This document shows, piece after piece, positions 31,542 to 41,060 of a stretch of DNA of 60,650 nt. Position 1 is the stretch's first letter. Every line of letters starts with the position of its first letter. The position numbers and the translations under genes are program-made. Under the pieces are notes generated by a model. That model saw nothing but the letters and a program-made list of their open reading frames with translations, ran no database searches and was not told where the DNA came from. The stretch is from Bacteroidaceae bacterium (GTDB lineage: Bacteria > Bacteroidota > Bacteroidia > Bacteroidales > Bacteroidaceae). The stretch spans positions 1-60,650 of the forward strand of contig JAFZSP010000063.1 of assembly GCA_017619335.1 (NCBI GenBank), given 5' to 3'.

Positions 31542-32845
31542 TGAACATCCGACACCTCCTTTTCTGCTTCCTCCTGTCTTTGACTGTGCCCGCCTGGACA
31601 CAGGAAACAGAGATTGACCCTGAGCGTCTGCTCCAGCAGGTGCTCACCGATGAGTTAGGTGTCACCTTCTCCAGCAACAACACCGTCGTACTCCTCTCCA
31701 CCGGACAGGACAAGTTTGACGCGATGTTCAATGCCATCCGACAGGCCAAACACTATGTGCACTTAGAGTATTTCAACTTCCGCAATGACTCCATCGGCCT
31801 TGCCCTCTTTGACCTTCTCGGGCAGAAGGCCGCCGAGGGCGTGGAAGTGCGCGCGATGTTTGACAGCTTCGGCAACAGCAGCAATGACAGTCCCTTGATG
31901 AACAAGCACTTGAAGGCCATCCGCGCCACCGGCGTGCAGGTGGAGGAGTTCGACCCCATCAAGTTCCCCTGGATCAACCACGCCTATCACCGTGACCACC
32001 GCAAGATTGTGGTCATTGATGGTGTCGTGGCCTACACCGGCGGTATGAACGTCGCCGACTATTACATTCACGGCCGCCCCGAGTACGGCGAGTGGCGGGA
32101 TATGCACATGGAACTCACCGGCAATGTGGTCGCCGAGTACGAGCGTCTCTTTGCCCGCATGTGGTGGGAGCAGACCGGTGAAATCCTCCTCAATGAAATC
32201 TATGCCGTGCCCGTTGGTTCGGCCAATGGGACCTCTCTCGTCTCCCCCGTCTCCTCCTTCTCCCTTCTCCCGGACACCACCTTCACTGCCGGTCAGAAGA
32301 TTGTCGGCGTCGTGGAGCGCGGCCCCGGTCTCCATTCTAAAGACATGCGTGAGGCCTACGTTTGCGCCATCGATGCCGCAGAGCATCACATCCAAATCGT
32401 CAATCCCTATCCCACCAACGTCAAGAGCGTCCGTCGCGCCCTCCGTCGCGCACTCAAGCGTGGCGTCAAAATGGAAATAATGGTCTCCGCTAAGAGCGAT
32501 GTCCCCATTACTCCCGATGTTGTTGCATTGGAAATGAGAAAGTTGGCCAAGCGCGGTGCCGAAGTCTATTATAACCAGACCGGCTTCCACCATTCTAAAG
32601 TCATGATGGTGGATGGTCGTTTCTGCACCGTCGGCAGCACCAACCTGGACGCCCGCAGCTTCTGTTTTGACTATGAGGTCAACAGTTTCATCTTTGACCC
32701 CTCCACCACCCGCCAACTCCAGGACATCTTCGAGCGTGACAAGCAGAACTGCACCACCTTCACTGCCGACGACTACCGCCGCCAGTACAACTTCGGCCAC
32801 CGCTTCATCGGTCACTTCTTCTCCCTCTTCCGCGGCTTCTTCTGA
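31541..32845 (+). CDS. Secreted phospholipase D family protein (cardiolipin synthase-like)
   Basis: A 434-residue PLD-superfamily enzyme with two HKD motifs: HRDHRKIVVIDGVVAYTGGMN (about 146-166) and HHSKVMMVDGRFCTVGSTN (about 350-368). Cardiolipin synthases of this family normally begin with two membrane segments; this one instead has a cleavable-looking signal (MNIRHLLFCFLLSLTVPAWT), so it may act in the periplasm. An insert, TSLVSPVSSFSLLPDTT, at about 230-246 is unlike relatives and encoded by a CTCC-rich repeat-like DNA stretch. Coupled to kdsD by a 1-base overlap. Cardiolipin synthesis is plausible, phospholipase D or nuclease possible. Confidence 0.85.
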   Translation: MNIRHLLFCFLLSLTVPAWTQETEIDPERLLQQVLTDELGVTFSSNNTVVLLSTGQDKFDAMFNAIRQAKHYVHLEYFNFRNDSIGLALFDLLGQKAAEGVEVRAMFDSFGNSSNDSPLMNKHLKAIRATGVQVEEFDPIKFPWINHAYHRDHRKIVVIDGVVAYTGGMNVADYYIHGRPEYGEWRDMHMELTGNVVAEYERLFARMWWEQTGEILLNEIYAVPVGSANGTSLVSPVSSFSLLPDTTFTAGQKIVGVVERGPGLHSKDMREAYVCAIDAAEHHIQIVNPYPTNVKSVRRALRRALKRGVKMEIMVSAKSDVPITPDVVALEMRKLAKRGAEVYYNQTGFHHSKVMMVDGRFCTVGSTNLDARSFCFDYEVNSFIFDPSTTRQLQDIFERDKQNCTTFTADDYRRQYNFGHRFIGHFFSLFRGFF

Positions 32846-32858
32846 TAAAACTTTCTTT

Positions 32859-34598
32859 CTATTTCACGACCACCTCGATATCATCGAATGCCATGCGGTC
32901 TCCGTCTTCTAGACGTTCTGCATCCATTCGCAGAATCTTGGCTTTGACAGGTGACGGGAAGTTGATGGTCTGCCAAATGGGGTTGTTCACGATATTGGAG
33001 AACTCGCCTGCTGCCACTTTCTGCCAATGCTGCCAGTCTGAGGACGCCCAAAGCGTGTAGTGTGTGACCAGTCCTTCGCGGGTGTTCTGTGGCGGCAGGT
33101 AACGGAACGCGGTAAAGGTCTGTTCCTGTTCGTAGTCAATCATCATCTGGCGAGGATTGCTGAAGAAATAATGCAGGAGGCTGCTGCGTTTCTCTCCGCT
33201 GTTGGGGATATCTGCTGTCAGGGCTGGTGCTAAATAGACAGAGGTTCGTTGGATGACAGGGTCACACTTGGCATCAAGGATGGTGAATCGCAACCGCTTG
33301 GCCGTTAGGGTAGGGAAGCAGATGATGCGCCGGTGACCGATGGTGGTCAGTCCGTCACCGTTCTCCACCAGTTCATCTTTGAGGGGCAGCCATTGTCCAT
33401 CCACCTCAGCCTCCAGTTTGAACTTCTTCACCCGCTGTCCTTGGCGGATATCCTCTTCCACCAGGAACCGGTTGCAGGCAGTGGGCTTCTTGAAAGTAAT
33501 CATCATTTCCGCCCCTGTCTTTGTTATCTTTGCCTTCTTCGCCAGGTCTGTCTTGAACACCTCATGAATCATCTGGTTGAAGGCGATTCCACGGAGACTG
33601 TCCACGGGATGGATGCGCCCGTTTGGGGCGATGGGGAAGTTGAGTAGTAGGCAAGAATTGCGTCCGACAGACTTATAATAGGTGTCCATCAGTTTGGAGA
33701 GGCTTTTCACTTGTGTGTCCTCTGGCGTGTGGTAGAACCAACCTGGTCTGATGCTGGTGTTGGTCTCCCCGGGAACCCACGAATCGCCGTCTTCAAGACC
33801 ATAATGCAGCATGGGCCAAGTGACCTCGCCGTCGTGGTTCAGCAGACTCCAGTTGGTCTCGCCGATCACGCCGGCTTCTGTTCCCACCCAACGCAGGTCG
33901 CCACGGTCGCTGCCGTCGTTCCAGATGAGGCACTGCGGCTGCAGCTCACGAATCATTCGGTAGGTCTCGGGCCACTCGTAATAGGTCGTGCGGTCAATCT
34001 TACGAGTCTCGTTAGCGCCGCTGTACCAACCGTCGCCGCCATTGGCACCATCGAACCACACTTCAAACATCTCGCCGTACTGCGTCAGCAACTCGCGCAG
34101 CTGATTGCGGAAATAGGCGACGTATTCAGGTCGCCCGTACTCTGAATGATTTCTGTCCCAGGGGGAGAGATAGACAGCGAACTTCAAACCCTCCTCGCGG
34201 CAGGCCTCGGCCAGATCACGCACCACGTCGCCTTTGCCGTCCTTCCAGGGAGAGTTCTTCACCGAATACTCTGTAAATTTAGATGGCCACATACAGAAAC
34301 CACAGTGGTGCTTGGCGGTGAAGATAATCCCCTTCATTCCAGCCTGTTTGCAGACGCGTGCCCACTGACGGCAGTCCAAGTCGCTGGGGTTGAAAAGCTT
34401 CGGGTCTTCGTTGCCGAAGCCCCACTCCTGGTCGGTATAGGTGTTCAGTGAATAGTGAATAAAGGCATACATCTCCATCTCCTGCCAGCGCAGTTGATTC
34501 TCGGACGGCACAGGGCCGCAGGGACTGATTTCCTGTGCCGGAACATTCAGCACACACAAGGACAGCAATAGGCTGAAAGAAAGGACGTTCTTGTACAT
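32859..34598 (-). CDS. Secreted GH29 alpha-L-fucosidase with discoidin-like C-terminus
   Basis: A 579-residue secreted enzyme; signal peptide MYKNVLSFSLLLSLCVLNVPAQ. The GH29 domain has EMYAFIHYSLNTYTDQEWGFG, GIIFTAKHHCGFCMWPS and FEVWFDGANGG, where the aspartate fits the nucleophile. The C-terminal part (about 360-579) includes a F5/8 type C (discoidin)-like domain (FTAFRYLPPQNTREGLVTHYTLWASSDWQHW). Probably removes terminal alpha-L-fucose, or a related sugar, from oligosaccharides. Last gene of the eight-gene his/xylan run, 38 nt after GH115. Confidence 0.9.
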   Translation of the reverse strand: MYKNVLSFSLLLSLCVLNVPAQEISPCGPVPSENQLRWQEMEMYAFIHYSLNTYTDQEWGFGNEDPKLFNPSDLDCRQWARVCKQAGMKGIIFTAKHHCGFCMWPSKFTEYSVKNSPWKDGKGDVVRDLAEACREEGLKFAVYLSPWDRNHSEYGRPEYVAYFRNQLRELLTQYGEMFEVWFDGANGGDGWYSGANETRKIDRTTYYEWPETYRMIRELQPQCLIWNDGSDRGDLRWVGTEAGVIGETNWSLLNHDGEVTWPMLHYGLEDGDSWVPGETNTSIRPGWFYHTPEDTQVKSLSKLMDTYYKSVGRNSCLLLNFPIAPNGRIHPVDSLRGIAFNQMIHEVFKTDLAKKAKITKTGAEMMITFKKPTACNRFLVEEDIRQGQRVKKFKLEAEVDGQWLPLKDELVENGDGLTTIGHRRIICFPTLTAKRLRFTILDAKCDPVIQRTSVYLAPALTADIPNSGEKRSSLLHYFFSNPRQMMIDYEQEQTFTAFRYLPPQNTREGLVTHYTLWASSDWQHWQKVAAGEFSNIVNNPIWQTINFPSPVKAKILRMDAERLEDGDRMAFDDIEVVVK

Positions 34599-34636
34599 GA
34601 TTGATGGTAAATCTGCTTGAGGAAAATGTAGAGTAA

Positions 34637-37138
34637 TTATTCAACGTGTTGGTATGGTGACTCGTCCATGAAGAGGTAGGAGGGCTTGTAACCTCCGAAG
34701 TCCACCACCACCTTCTCAAAGACAATCCCCGGGTGCTGCGGACGCAGTGTAAGTTCGTGCGTGCCGTGGTTGTCCACGGGCAGTTCCACGACTTTCTCAA
34801 TCACGCGTCGGGCCACGGTGGGATAATATTCGGAATACATGTAGGGCTGCTGATCCAGCAGCGTCTTGTTGAAGTTGACGCTCTGGGGCTGCCCGCCGTC
34901 GAGGCTTACGCGGCACTGGTGTCCGCCCACATTCAGGAAGTCGAGCGTGGATTTGACAACGAGGTGTACCTTCACCTGCTGAATGTCTTCGGGAAGGGTG
35001 AAGCGGTAGGTGAGTGCAGCATCGCCAACTGGTTGTGTATAAGGAACCAACGCCACGGCACTCAGTGTGCGGCCATAGTCGGGATAGATGCTCCATGCAG
35101 TGCCCTGCGAGGCTTCGGCCCGGAAGAAATGCGCTGCTTCCATGGAAACATAACCCGGGCTGTGGAGGAAGGTGAAGCCACCGTCGGCAGTAGCATCGGG
35201 CACGGTGGTGGTGGCAGGTAGCATCTCGTGCGGGAAATTGTCGTTCCACGAGCGGTACCCGATATGCTTTTGAATCATCATGCCGTTCCACTTGCCTCCG
35301 GCTATCTCGTGATTGTAGGCTGCACACATCAGGGAGTCGCGGCGGAAACACTTCTGTACCTGCTCGGCCCACTTGTTGGCTTCCGGTGAGCCCGTGCGCG
35401 TCAGATGATGATTCATTGCCTGCGCGTAGTACATATCATAAAGGTTCGCCATCGCCTGCACGGGGAAAAGCACTAGCTGGCGGTAGAAGTCGCGCGAGGC
35501 GGGCGCCAAGTCCTGGTACAGCCTCAGTGCACGCAGTTCCAGCCGCTGGTAAGCGTCGGCCACCTGTCGCCATTCGCCCGTTTCCAGGTTATAAGTCTCT
35601 GCGTCCAACATTTCCGGCGTGACGCGGGCCATGAACTGGCAGTTGCGGTTGTATATGTCTGCGGCTTCATCGGCTTGCGAGAGGGTGGTGGGATCCTCCT
35701 CGGCGACAGTACCGCCGAATGTCGAACGGAAGAAGCGGCGGGTGTGTTCCTTCACTGTCTGCTGCGTGTATTCCTTGGGATTCCAAGCCATATCCATGAA
35801 CAGCTGGATGGGGTATTCCATCGGTTTTAGGTCGCCGACGTTGAGAATCCACATACGCTGGATGCCGAAATCGTAAGCCAAGGACAGCTGCTCGAACATC
35901 TGTTGCGTCTGCGTCACGTTCAGCCACTTTGTGTTGCGCGGGGCGCCGACGTAGTCCACGTGATAATAGATGCCCCATCCTCCCTTGCGTGTGCGCTCGG
36001 CGGTCGTCGGCACGCGGCGGATGTTGCCCCAGTTGTCGTCGCAGAGCAGGATCATCACGTCGTCCGGTACGCGCAGTCCGGCGTCGTAGTAGTCCTGAAC
36101 CTCTTTATAGAGGGCCCACATCTGTGTGGTTTTCTCGGCAGGTTTGCCCGTCACTTGCTTGATGATGCGGCGCTGGTTGCTGATGATTCGCTCCATCAGC
36201 TTCGTGTCGGCTTTGTCACTCATAGCCTCGTCGCCGTCGCCACGCATACCGATTGTCACAATATCCTCCGTCCCTTTCATTCGCTCTATGCCTTCGCGGA
36301 AGAAACAGTCCAGCCGCTTCTGGTTCGTTTGGTAGTTCCAAGGTCCCCACTCCTGACGCCGGCGGGCGTACTCCTGGTGGTTGCGGGCCATTGGCTCGTG
36401 GTGGGATGTCCCCATCATCACACCCATTCTGTCGGCCAGCTTGCCGTTCTCGGGGTCGTCGGCGTAGAACGCCCAGCCCCACATCGCAGGCCACATCATA
36501 TTGCCCTTCAGGCGCAAAATCAGCTCAAAGACTTTCTCGTAGAAGCGGTGATCGCCGTAGTTAGTGCCGAAGGTGTTCTTCACCCACGTGGTGAGGCAGG
36601 GGGCTTCGTCGTTGAGGAAGAGACCGCGTAGCTCCACAGCGGGTTCGCCGTCGGTGAAAGTGCCAGGCAGGATGTATGCATCGGTGTGCTTCAAAATGGG
36701 CGCGTCGGCCCACCAGTACCACGGTGACACGCCCAGCTGTCGGCTCAACTCATAGATGCCATAGATGGTGCCGCGCTTGTCGCTGCCTGCAATAACCAGC
36801 TGCCCGTTAATGGTGGTGATGATGTATTTCTCGCGCTTGCCCTTCAGGTCGGCCAGCTGCAGCTTGTCAATCTGAGGGTTTTGGCCCACCGTGCCAATGA
36901 GAATCCGAGGTTCGAGAGAGGAGCGCTGAGGTGCCTCGCCTAAAACACGCTTGAAGTCCTCGTACAGGTTCTGAATGGCCATTTTGACGCCCTCGTATTC
37001 CTTTTCGTCGAAGCCTATTGTAGAGCCTTTGAGACTCAGGGCATTAGCCACAGGCGTGAAGGACACAAATCGCTCGGTAGCCATCGTGCAGCTGCACACG
37101 GCAAAGAAAATCAAAAACGTTATGGTCTTGCGAAGCAT
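34637..37138 (-). CDS. GH115 alpha-glucuronidase
   Basis: An 833-residue secreted or lipid-anchored enzyme that removes (4-O-methyl-)glucuronic acid from xylan. Family marks: ELRGLFLNDEAPCLTTWVKNTFG, LKGNMMWPAMWGWAFYADDPENG, MMGTSHHEPMARNHQEY with the likely catalytic glutamate, and CDDNWGNIRR. A C-terminal beta domain (about 650-833) precedes ELTLRPQHPGIVFEKVVVDFGGY. The start at 37138 is preferred over 37156, giving signal MLRKTITFLIFFAVCSC, whose cysteine might be a lipoprotein anchor, though residue -2 is unusual. It lies 19 nt after GH8 and 38 nt before GH29. Confidence 0.93.
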   Translation of the reverse strand: MLRKTITFLIFFAVCSCTMATERFVSFTPVANALSLKGSTIGFDEKEYEGVKMAIQNLYEDFKRVLGEAPQRSSLEPRILIGTVGQNPQIDKLQLADLKGKREKYIITTINGQLVIAGSDKRGTIYGIYELSRQLGVSPWYWWADAPILKHTDAYILPGTFTDGEPAVELRGLFLNDEAPCLTTWVKNTFGTNYGDHRFYEKVFELILRLKGNMMWPAMWGWAFYADDPENGKLADRMGVMMGTSHHEPMARNHQEYARRRQEWGPWNYQTNQKRLDCFFREGIERMKGTEDIVTIGMRGDGDEAMSDKADTKLMERIISNQRRIIKQVTGKPAEKTTQMWALYKEVQDYYDAGLRVPDDVMILLCDDNWGNIRRVPTTAERTRKGGWGIYYHVDYVGAPRNTKWLNVTQTQQMFEQLSLAYDFGIQRMWILNVGDLKPMEYPIQLFMDMAWNPKEYTQQTVKEHTRRFFRSTFGGTVAEEDPTTLSQADEAADIYNRNCQFMARVTPEMLDAETYNLETGEWRQVADAYQRLELRALRLYQDLAPASRDFYRQLVLFPVQAMANLYDMYYAQAMNHHLTRTGSPEANKWAEQVQKCFRRDSLMCAAYNHEIAGGKWNGMMIQKHIGYRSWNDNFPHEMLPATTTVPDATADGGFTFLHSPGYVSMEAAHFFRAEASQGTAWSIYPDYGRTLSAVALVPYTQPVGDAALTYRFTLPEDIQQVKVHLVVKSTLDFLNVGGHQCRVSLDGGQPQSVNFNKTLLDQQPYMYSEYYPTVARRVIEKVVELPVDNHGTHELTLRPQHPGIVFEKVVVDFGGYKPSYLFMDESPYQHVE

Positions 37139-37157
37139 AATCAAATAGGTAATCAAA

Positions 37158-38555
37158 CTAATTGCTTGGAATAACGCGGTAGTTTCCGCTGAGGTGCATG
37201 AATGCGAAGAGGCGCAGCAGTCCGTCGTAGTAGGCGTCGAAGTATCCGTCCTCGAAGGGCTCGTGGCGGGCGTTCCATAGAGCGTCCACGAACTCGCGGC
37301 GCTTCTCGTGGTTGGTCATAACGGAGGCGGCGGCAATGGTTGCCACGAGTCCTATGCTGTGACGGAGCTTGCGGAAGCCGCCGGCAGGCAGTATCTCATT
37401 GTCCTCGGGCAGAGTGCCGTCGGTGCGATACTGGTCCAGAAAGGTATGGATGCCCTGCTGGTAGAAGAAGTTCTGAATCTTCTCGGCGTACTGTTGCTGC
37501 CAGGCTCCGTCGGCGCAGCTCCACTCGTAGTCGAGAGTGATGTTCATGGGTACACGCCAGGAGTCATAGCGGAAGTTGTTGTTGCCGTTGCGGCGCGGTG
37601 CCTCACCCTGCGGCTGTGGCATCCCCGGAAAACGGGGCATTTGCATCTCGCTGCCGTCAAACTGGCACTGGTCGGCGTTCAGGCCGGTGTGCACGTTGAT
37701 GCATTTGTGGAGGAACTCGCGGCTCTTGCGGGCACATTCCATCCAGTGCTCGGAGCGTCCGTCGTCGGCCCACTTGGCCCAGACCTCGTAGAAGGCGGGG
37801 ATATGGTAGCTGGGGTCGGTGAAGCGCTGTCCAAAGCCATCGGGGGTGAAGGTGATGAGTTTGGTGGTGGGGTCGATGAGGTAGATTTGTTGGGGAGTGA
37901 TGGAAGGGCTCCTCGCGGTACCGCGAGGCACTCCGGGGGACTGGCTGGCTGGGATGCTTGGGAAACCGCCGGGACGGGGCTCGGGGATAAATTCGCGGGG
38001 TTGGATGCAGTCGAGGATGTGTTGTGCCTCGGCTTTGTAGTTGATGCCGGTGTCGTTGCCCCAACGATTGGAGGCGAAGAGGAGGGCGGTGATGAAATAG
38101 AGCTCTCCGTCGCTGGCGGCGCCTTCGGCGTTGTGGGTGCCGTCGGTCTTGCAGCTCCAGGCGAAGTAACCTCGACGCTGTCCGCTTTGGTGCTGCATGT
38201 ACTTCTTGCTCCATCGCCACAAGCGGTCGAAGATGTCTTTCTCTCCAAACTGCACAGCCACCATCATGCCGTATGACATTCCCTCGGTGCGGGCATCGTG
38301 GTTTTTGATGTCACTGACGTAGCCGAGTGAGTCTCCGACCTCGAAATAGACCTTGTTGGGCCCTCGGAAGACATCATTGAACACTTCCTGTACGCGGGCT
38401 TCTACGGCGGCGGGTTCGTAGCCGAGTTCAACGAAGACGTTGCGGTAGGTGCCCGTCTGGAAGGCGCCCTGCAGCGGCCGGGAAGCTCCCGTTCCCTGCT
38501 GTGCTGAGGCAGAATACGGGAGGCAGATGGCCAAGAAGATAAATATGAATTGCAT
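37158..38555 (-). CDS. GH8 reducing-end xylose-releasing exo-oligoxylanase-like
   Basis: A 465-residue secreted enzyme; signal MQFIFIFLAICLPYSASAQ. GH8 hallmarks: DARTEGMSYGMMVAVQ (acid glutamate), AEGAASDGELYF and RFTDPSYHIPAFYEVWAKW (base aspartate). Relatives of this shape clip xylose from the reducing end of xylooligosaccharides, matching the neighbouring GH115, GH127 and GH43. At about residues 213-235 is a proline-rich insert (IPASQSPGVPRGTARSPS) where relatives have a short loop; its DNA holds an 18-bp perfect palindrome. Gaps to neighbours: 9 nt upstream, 19 nt downstream. Confidence 0.88.
   Translation of the reverse strand: MQFIFIFLAICLPYSASAQQGTGASRPLQGAFQTGTYRNVFVELGYEPAAVEARVQEVFNDVFRGPNKVYFEVGDSLGYVSDIKNHDARTEGMSYGMMVAVQFGEKDIFDRLWRWSKKYMQHQSGQRRGYFAWSCKTDGTHNAEGAASDGELYFITALLFASNRWGNDTGINYKAEAQHILDCIQPREFIPEPRPGGFPSIPASQSPGVPRGTARSPSITPQQIYLIDPTTKLITFTPDGFGQRFTDPSYHIPAFYEVWAKWADDGRSEHWMECARKSREFLHKCINVHTGLNADQCQFDGSEMQMPRFPGMPQPQGEAPRRNGNNNFRYDSWRVPMNITLDYEWSCADGAWQQQYAEKIQNFFYQQGIHTFLDQYRTDGTLPEDNEILPAGGFRKLRHSIGLVATIAAASVMTNHEKRREFVDALWNARHEPFEDGYFDAYYDGLLRLFAFMHLSGNYRVIPSN
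37911..37928. repeat. Perfect 18-bp palindrome inside the GH8 gene
   Basis: CCTCGCGGTACCGCGAGG reads the same on both strands. It is in frame inside a loop insert of the GH8 enzyme (encoding VPRGTAR). Confidence 0.85.
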
Positions 38556-38564
38556 GAAGTCGAA

Positions 38565-41042
38565 TTATTTGATGATGAGTTGCTTGCCGTTTTCAATATA
38601 GATGCCCTTGGGGAGCACAGAGCGGTTGGTGGTGGCGGGTACTGCGATGCGGCGTCCAGCGAGGTCAAAAAGGATGGTGCCCTGTGGAACGACGGCGGTA
38701 CGGGCGGCGATGGCAGTGGGAATGTCAGTCAAGTACTGGAGGGCGTTGTAGTTGTAGTAGCCGCCGAGAACAAAGGGCATAATGACGGTCACGAGGTCGT
38801 GGTTGGTGAAGACAAGTTCCACGGGCTGCCGTTCAGGGGTGGATGTGCCTGTCCAGCGCCAGATCTTGCGGCCGTTGGCAGTCGTCCCGACCATCTCACA
38901 GAGGTCTCCGCCCTGGGGACTGTGGAGATCGGTGGTGGTGTCGTTGGTGGTGCGCACCTTGCAGTAGATGGGTTCGTCCCAGCAGAAACGGGGTTCCTCG
39001 AAATAGACATAATCGACGTCTGTCACCACGTCCACGCAGTCTGGCGCATCGGCTGGCCGGCTATAGTCGGGTTCTGCGGGCATCGGCAGCGGTTGAGCGT
39101 CGGCATCGGGGAAGACTGTGAGGCGGAGCTCGGTGCAGCCGTAGGGGATGAGGTTGATGTATTGTGTTTGGTCACTGAGAATGTTCAGATGTCCTTGCTC
39201 GGGCTGAGCGGGTGTGTAACGTTCGTCCTCAAGGTCCCATACAATCTGCTTCACGGGGATGATAAGGTGGATGGGCGTGTCGTTGCGGTCAAAGGGGAAG
39301 GCGCTGGAGGCTTGAGGCTCAGTAGCAACACACTGAACGGGTTGACCGTTGTCGGCGTAGGCGTAGTTGAATGCGCCGGTTGGGGTGATATTCCAGCATT
39401 TGAAGTCGGGGTTCTCGGGCTTCTTGCCATGCATACACTCATACTCTGTCAGGTCTTCCTCCTTCTTTTCCGGAATGGCGTAGGAGAAGAGCAGCGGGCC
39501 GCGATGGAAATACACACCCTGGCCCACCAACGATGTCTTTTCCACCTCCATCGGCAGCGTCAGTGTGATGACGTCGCCTGCTTTCACAGCCTCGGAGACC
39601 TTGGCAAAGGTGCCGGCCTGCAAGTACAAGTCCAGTGGTGAGTCGTTGATGATCAGTGAAGCGTGACTGCACCAGGTGGGGATGCGCAGCGTCAGCGGAA
39701 TGGTGGCCCCTTCAGTTCCGCTGACGGTGAATGTCAGTGTCTCGGAGAAGGGATAGTTGGTCTGGCAGGTGATGGTGAGGTCGCCTTTCTCTGTGGTGAA
39801 GGTGGCTTGGCTGGGGCCGTAGAGGGCAGCTACCGCGCCGCCGTCGGCATCGGTCATCCACATGCGGCTAACGAAATTCGGCAGCATGCGGTTCACGTTG
39901 CCCGAGCAGCACTCGGTCTCGTGTGTGGGACGGTAGGCCATCCATGTGGAGCCGTGCTTGTAGATATTATGGTTAGAGGTGCCAGTGGCAATGAACTGAT
40001 TAACAGAGGAGAAGTACTGGAGGGAACGGAAATCCTTGGTGATGGCCCCCAGTCCGGCATTGTAGATGGCTTTCTCAATCTTGTCAGCCCACTCAGCGGC
40101 GCCGGTGACGGTCAGGTAGTGGCTCAGCGTCCAGGTAAAATCCACGACATCGCAGGTCTCGTGACTGATGTGGATGTCGTCTCCCAGCAGGAACTCGGCG
40201 CTGGAGGGCACCCCGTCGGGGAGCATCGATTCGCGCTCCACCTTTCGGATGGCGGTCATTGCCAAGTCCAGATAGTGTTGTTTGCCAGTATAAGCATAGA
40301 GCAATAGTGGCAGTTTGACCATCTCGCAGAAGGTGACGCTGTGCATATAGAAAGGTTCGGAACTTAGGATGGCGGTCTCATCCACAGCAAAACGGTCTTG
40401 GATGGCCCAGGCATCTTCGGCCAGCTGGAGAAGCTGGCGGTTGCCGGTCTTGCCATAGGTCCAGAGGATGCCTTCTAAGGAGATGATGTTGCGTCCGCCG
40501 ACGATGCCTCCGGCGAGTTCATCGGGGGTAAAGTTCAGATAGTGACGTTCCAGTGCGGGGACGATGCGGCTGTCACCGTCGTGTTCATACTTGGCCTGTA
40601 ACACGCGGAAAAATACTGACATAGGCCATGTGATACCCACGAGTGTGGAGTTTCCCAGCACGCCATTCTCGTCGGGGTGTGCCAGCGTGTATTCGATTCC
40701 TTCCATTGCTTTGGCCACCATGGCCTCGTCTTCCAACTCATAACCGAGACGCAGCAGGCCGTCGGTGTAGTATGCCGTCTGTTCATAGCGCCACCAATTG
40801 TCGCCGTAGGTCTCATCGCTCCGGGAAATCTCGCCGGCCCAGAGGCAGGAGTTATAGGGGTAGGAGAGGGCTTCGGGGTGACCTGTCAGACCGTCGTGCT
40901 GGCGTTGTAGGAGGGTTTTCAACCAGCCGGTGGGATGAATATCACTGATTTTGGCGGTGCCGAATCGGCAGTTGTTCTGAGCCGTGGCAGCGTTGGTTCC
41001 CCAGAAGGAAATAGCAAAAAGAAGCAGTAATAGTTTTTTCAT
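38565..41042 (-). CDS. GH127 beta-L-arabinofuranosidase (DUF1680 family)
   Basis: An 825-residue secreted enzyme; signal MKKLLLLLFAISFWGTNAATAQ. The (alpha/alpha)6 catalytic region (about 25-450) includes WAGEISRSDETYGDNWWRYEQTAYY, HISHETCDVVDF and RPTHETECCSGNVNRMLP, where the paired cysteines match the zinc-bound nucleophile site of GH127. A C-terminal beta domain follows; the very end (GTILFDLAGRRIAVP ... KGIYIENGKQLIIK) is the short Prevotella-type sorting-like tail. It follows hisB by only 18 nt, which ties the hydrolases to the his operon. Confidence 0.92.
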   Translation of the reverse strand: MKKLLLLLFAISFWGTNAATAQNNCRFGTAKISDIHPTGWLKTLLQRQHDGLTGHPEALSYPYNSCLWAGEISRSDETYGDNWWRYEQTAYYTDGLLRLGYELEDEAMVAKAMEGIEYTLAHPDENGVLGNSTLVGITWPMSVFFRVLQAKYEHDGDSRIVPALERHYLNFTPDELAGGIVGGRNIISLEGILWTYGKTGNRQLLQLAEDAWAIQDRFAVDETAILSSEPFYMHSVTFCEMVKLPLLLYAYTGKQHYLDLAMTAIRKVERESMLPDGVPSSAEFLLGDDIHISHETCDVVDFTWTLSHYLTVTGAAEWADKIEKAIYNAGLGAITKDFRSLQYFSSVNQFIATGTSNHNIYKHGSTWMAYRPTHETECCSGNVNRMLPNFVSRMWMTDADGGAVAALYGPSQATFTTEKGDLTITCQTNYPFSETLTFTVSGTEGATIPLTLRIPTWCSHASLIINDSPLDLYLQAGTFAKVSEAVKAGDVITLTLPMEVEKTSLVGQGVYFHRGPLLFSYAIPEKKEEDLTEYECMHGKKPENPDFKCWNITPTGAFNYAYADNGQPVQCVATEPQASSAFPFDRNDTPIHLIIPVKQIVWDLEDERYTPAQPEQGHLNILSDQTQYINLIPYGCTELRLTVFPDADAQPLPMPAEPDYSRPADAPDCVDVVTDVDYVYFEEPRFCWDEPIYCKVRTTNDTTTDLHSPQGGDLCEMVGTTANGRKIWRWTGTSTPERQPVELVFTNHDLVTVIMPFVLGGYYNYNALQYLTDIPTAIAARTAVVPQGTILFDLAGRRIAVPATTNRSVLPKGIYIENGKQLIIK

Positions 41043-41060
41043 ATTTATGTGGATTGTAGA

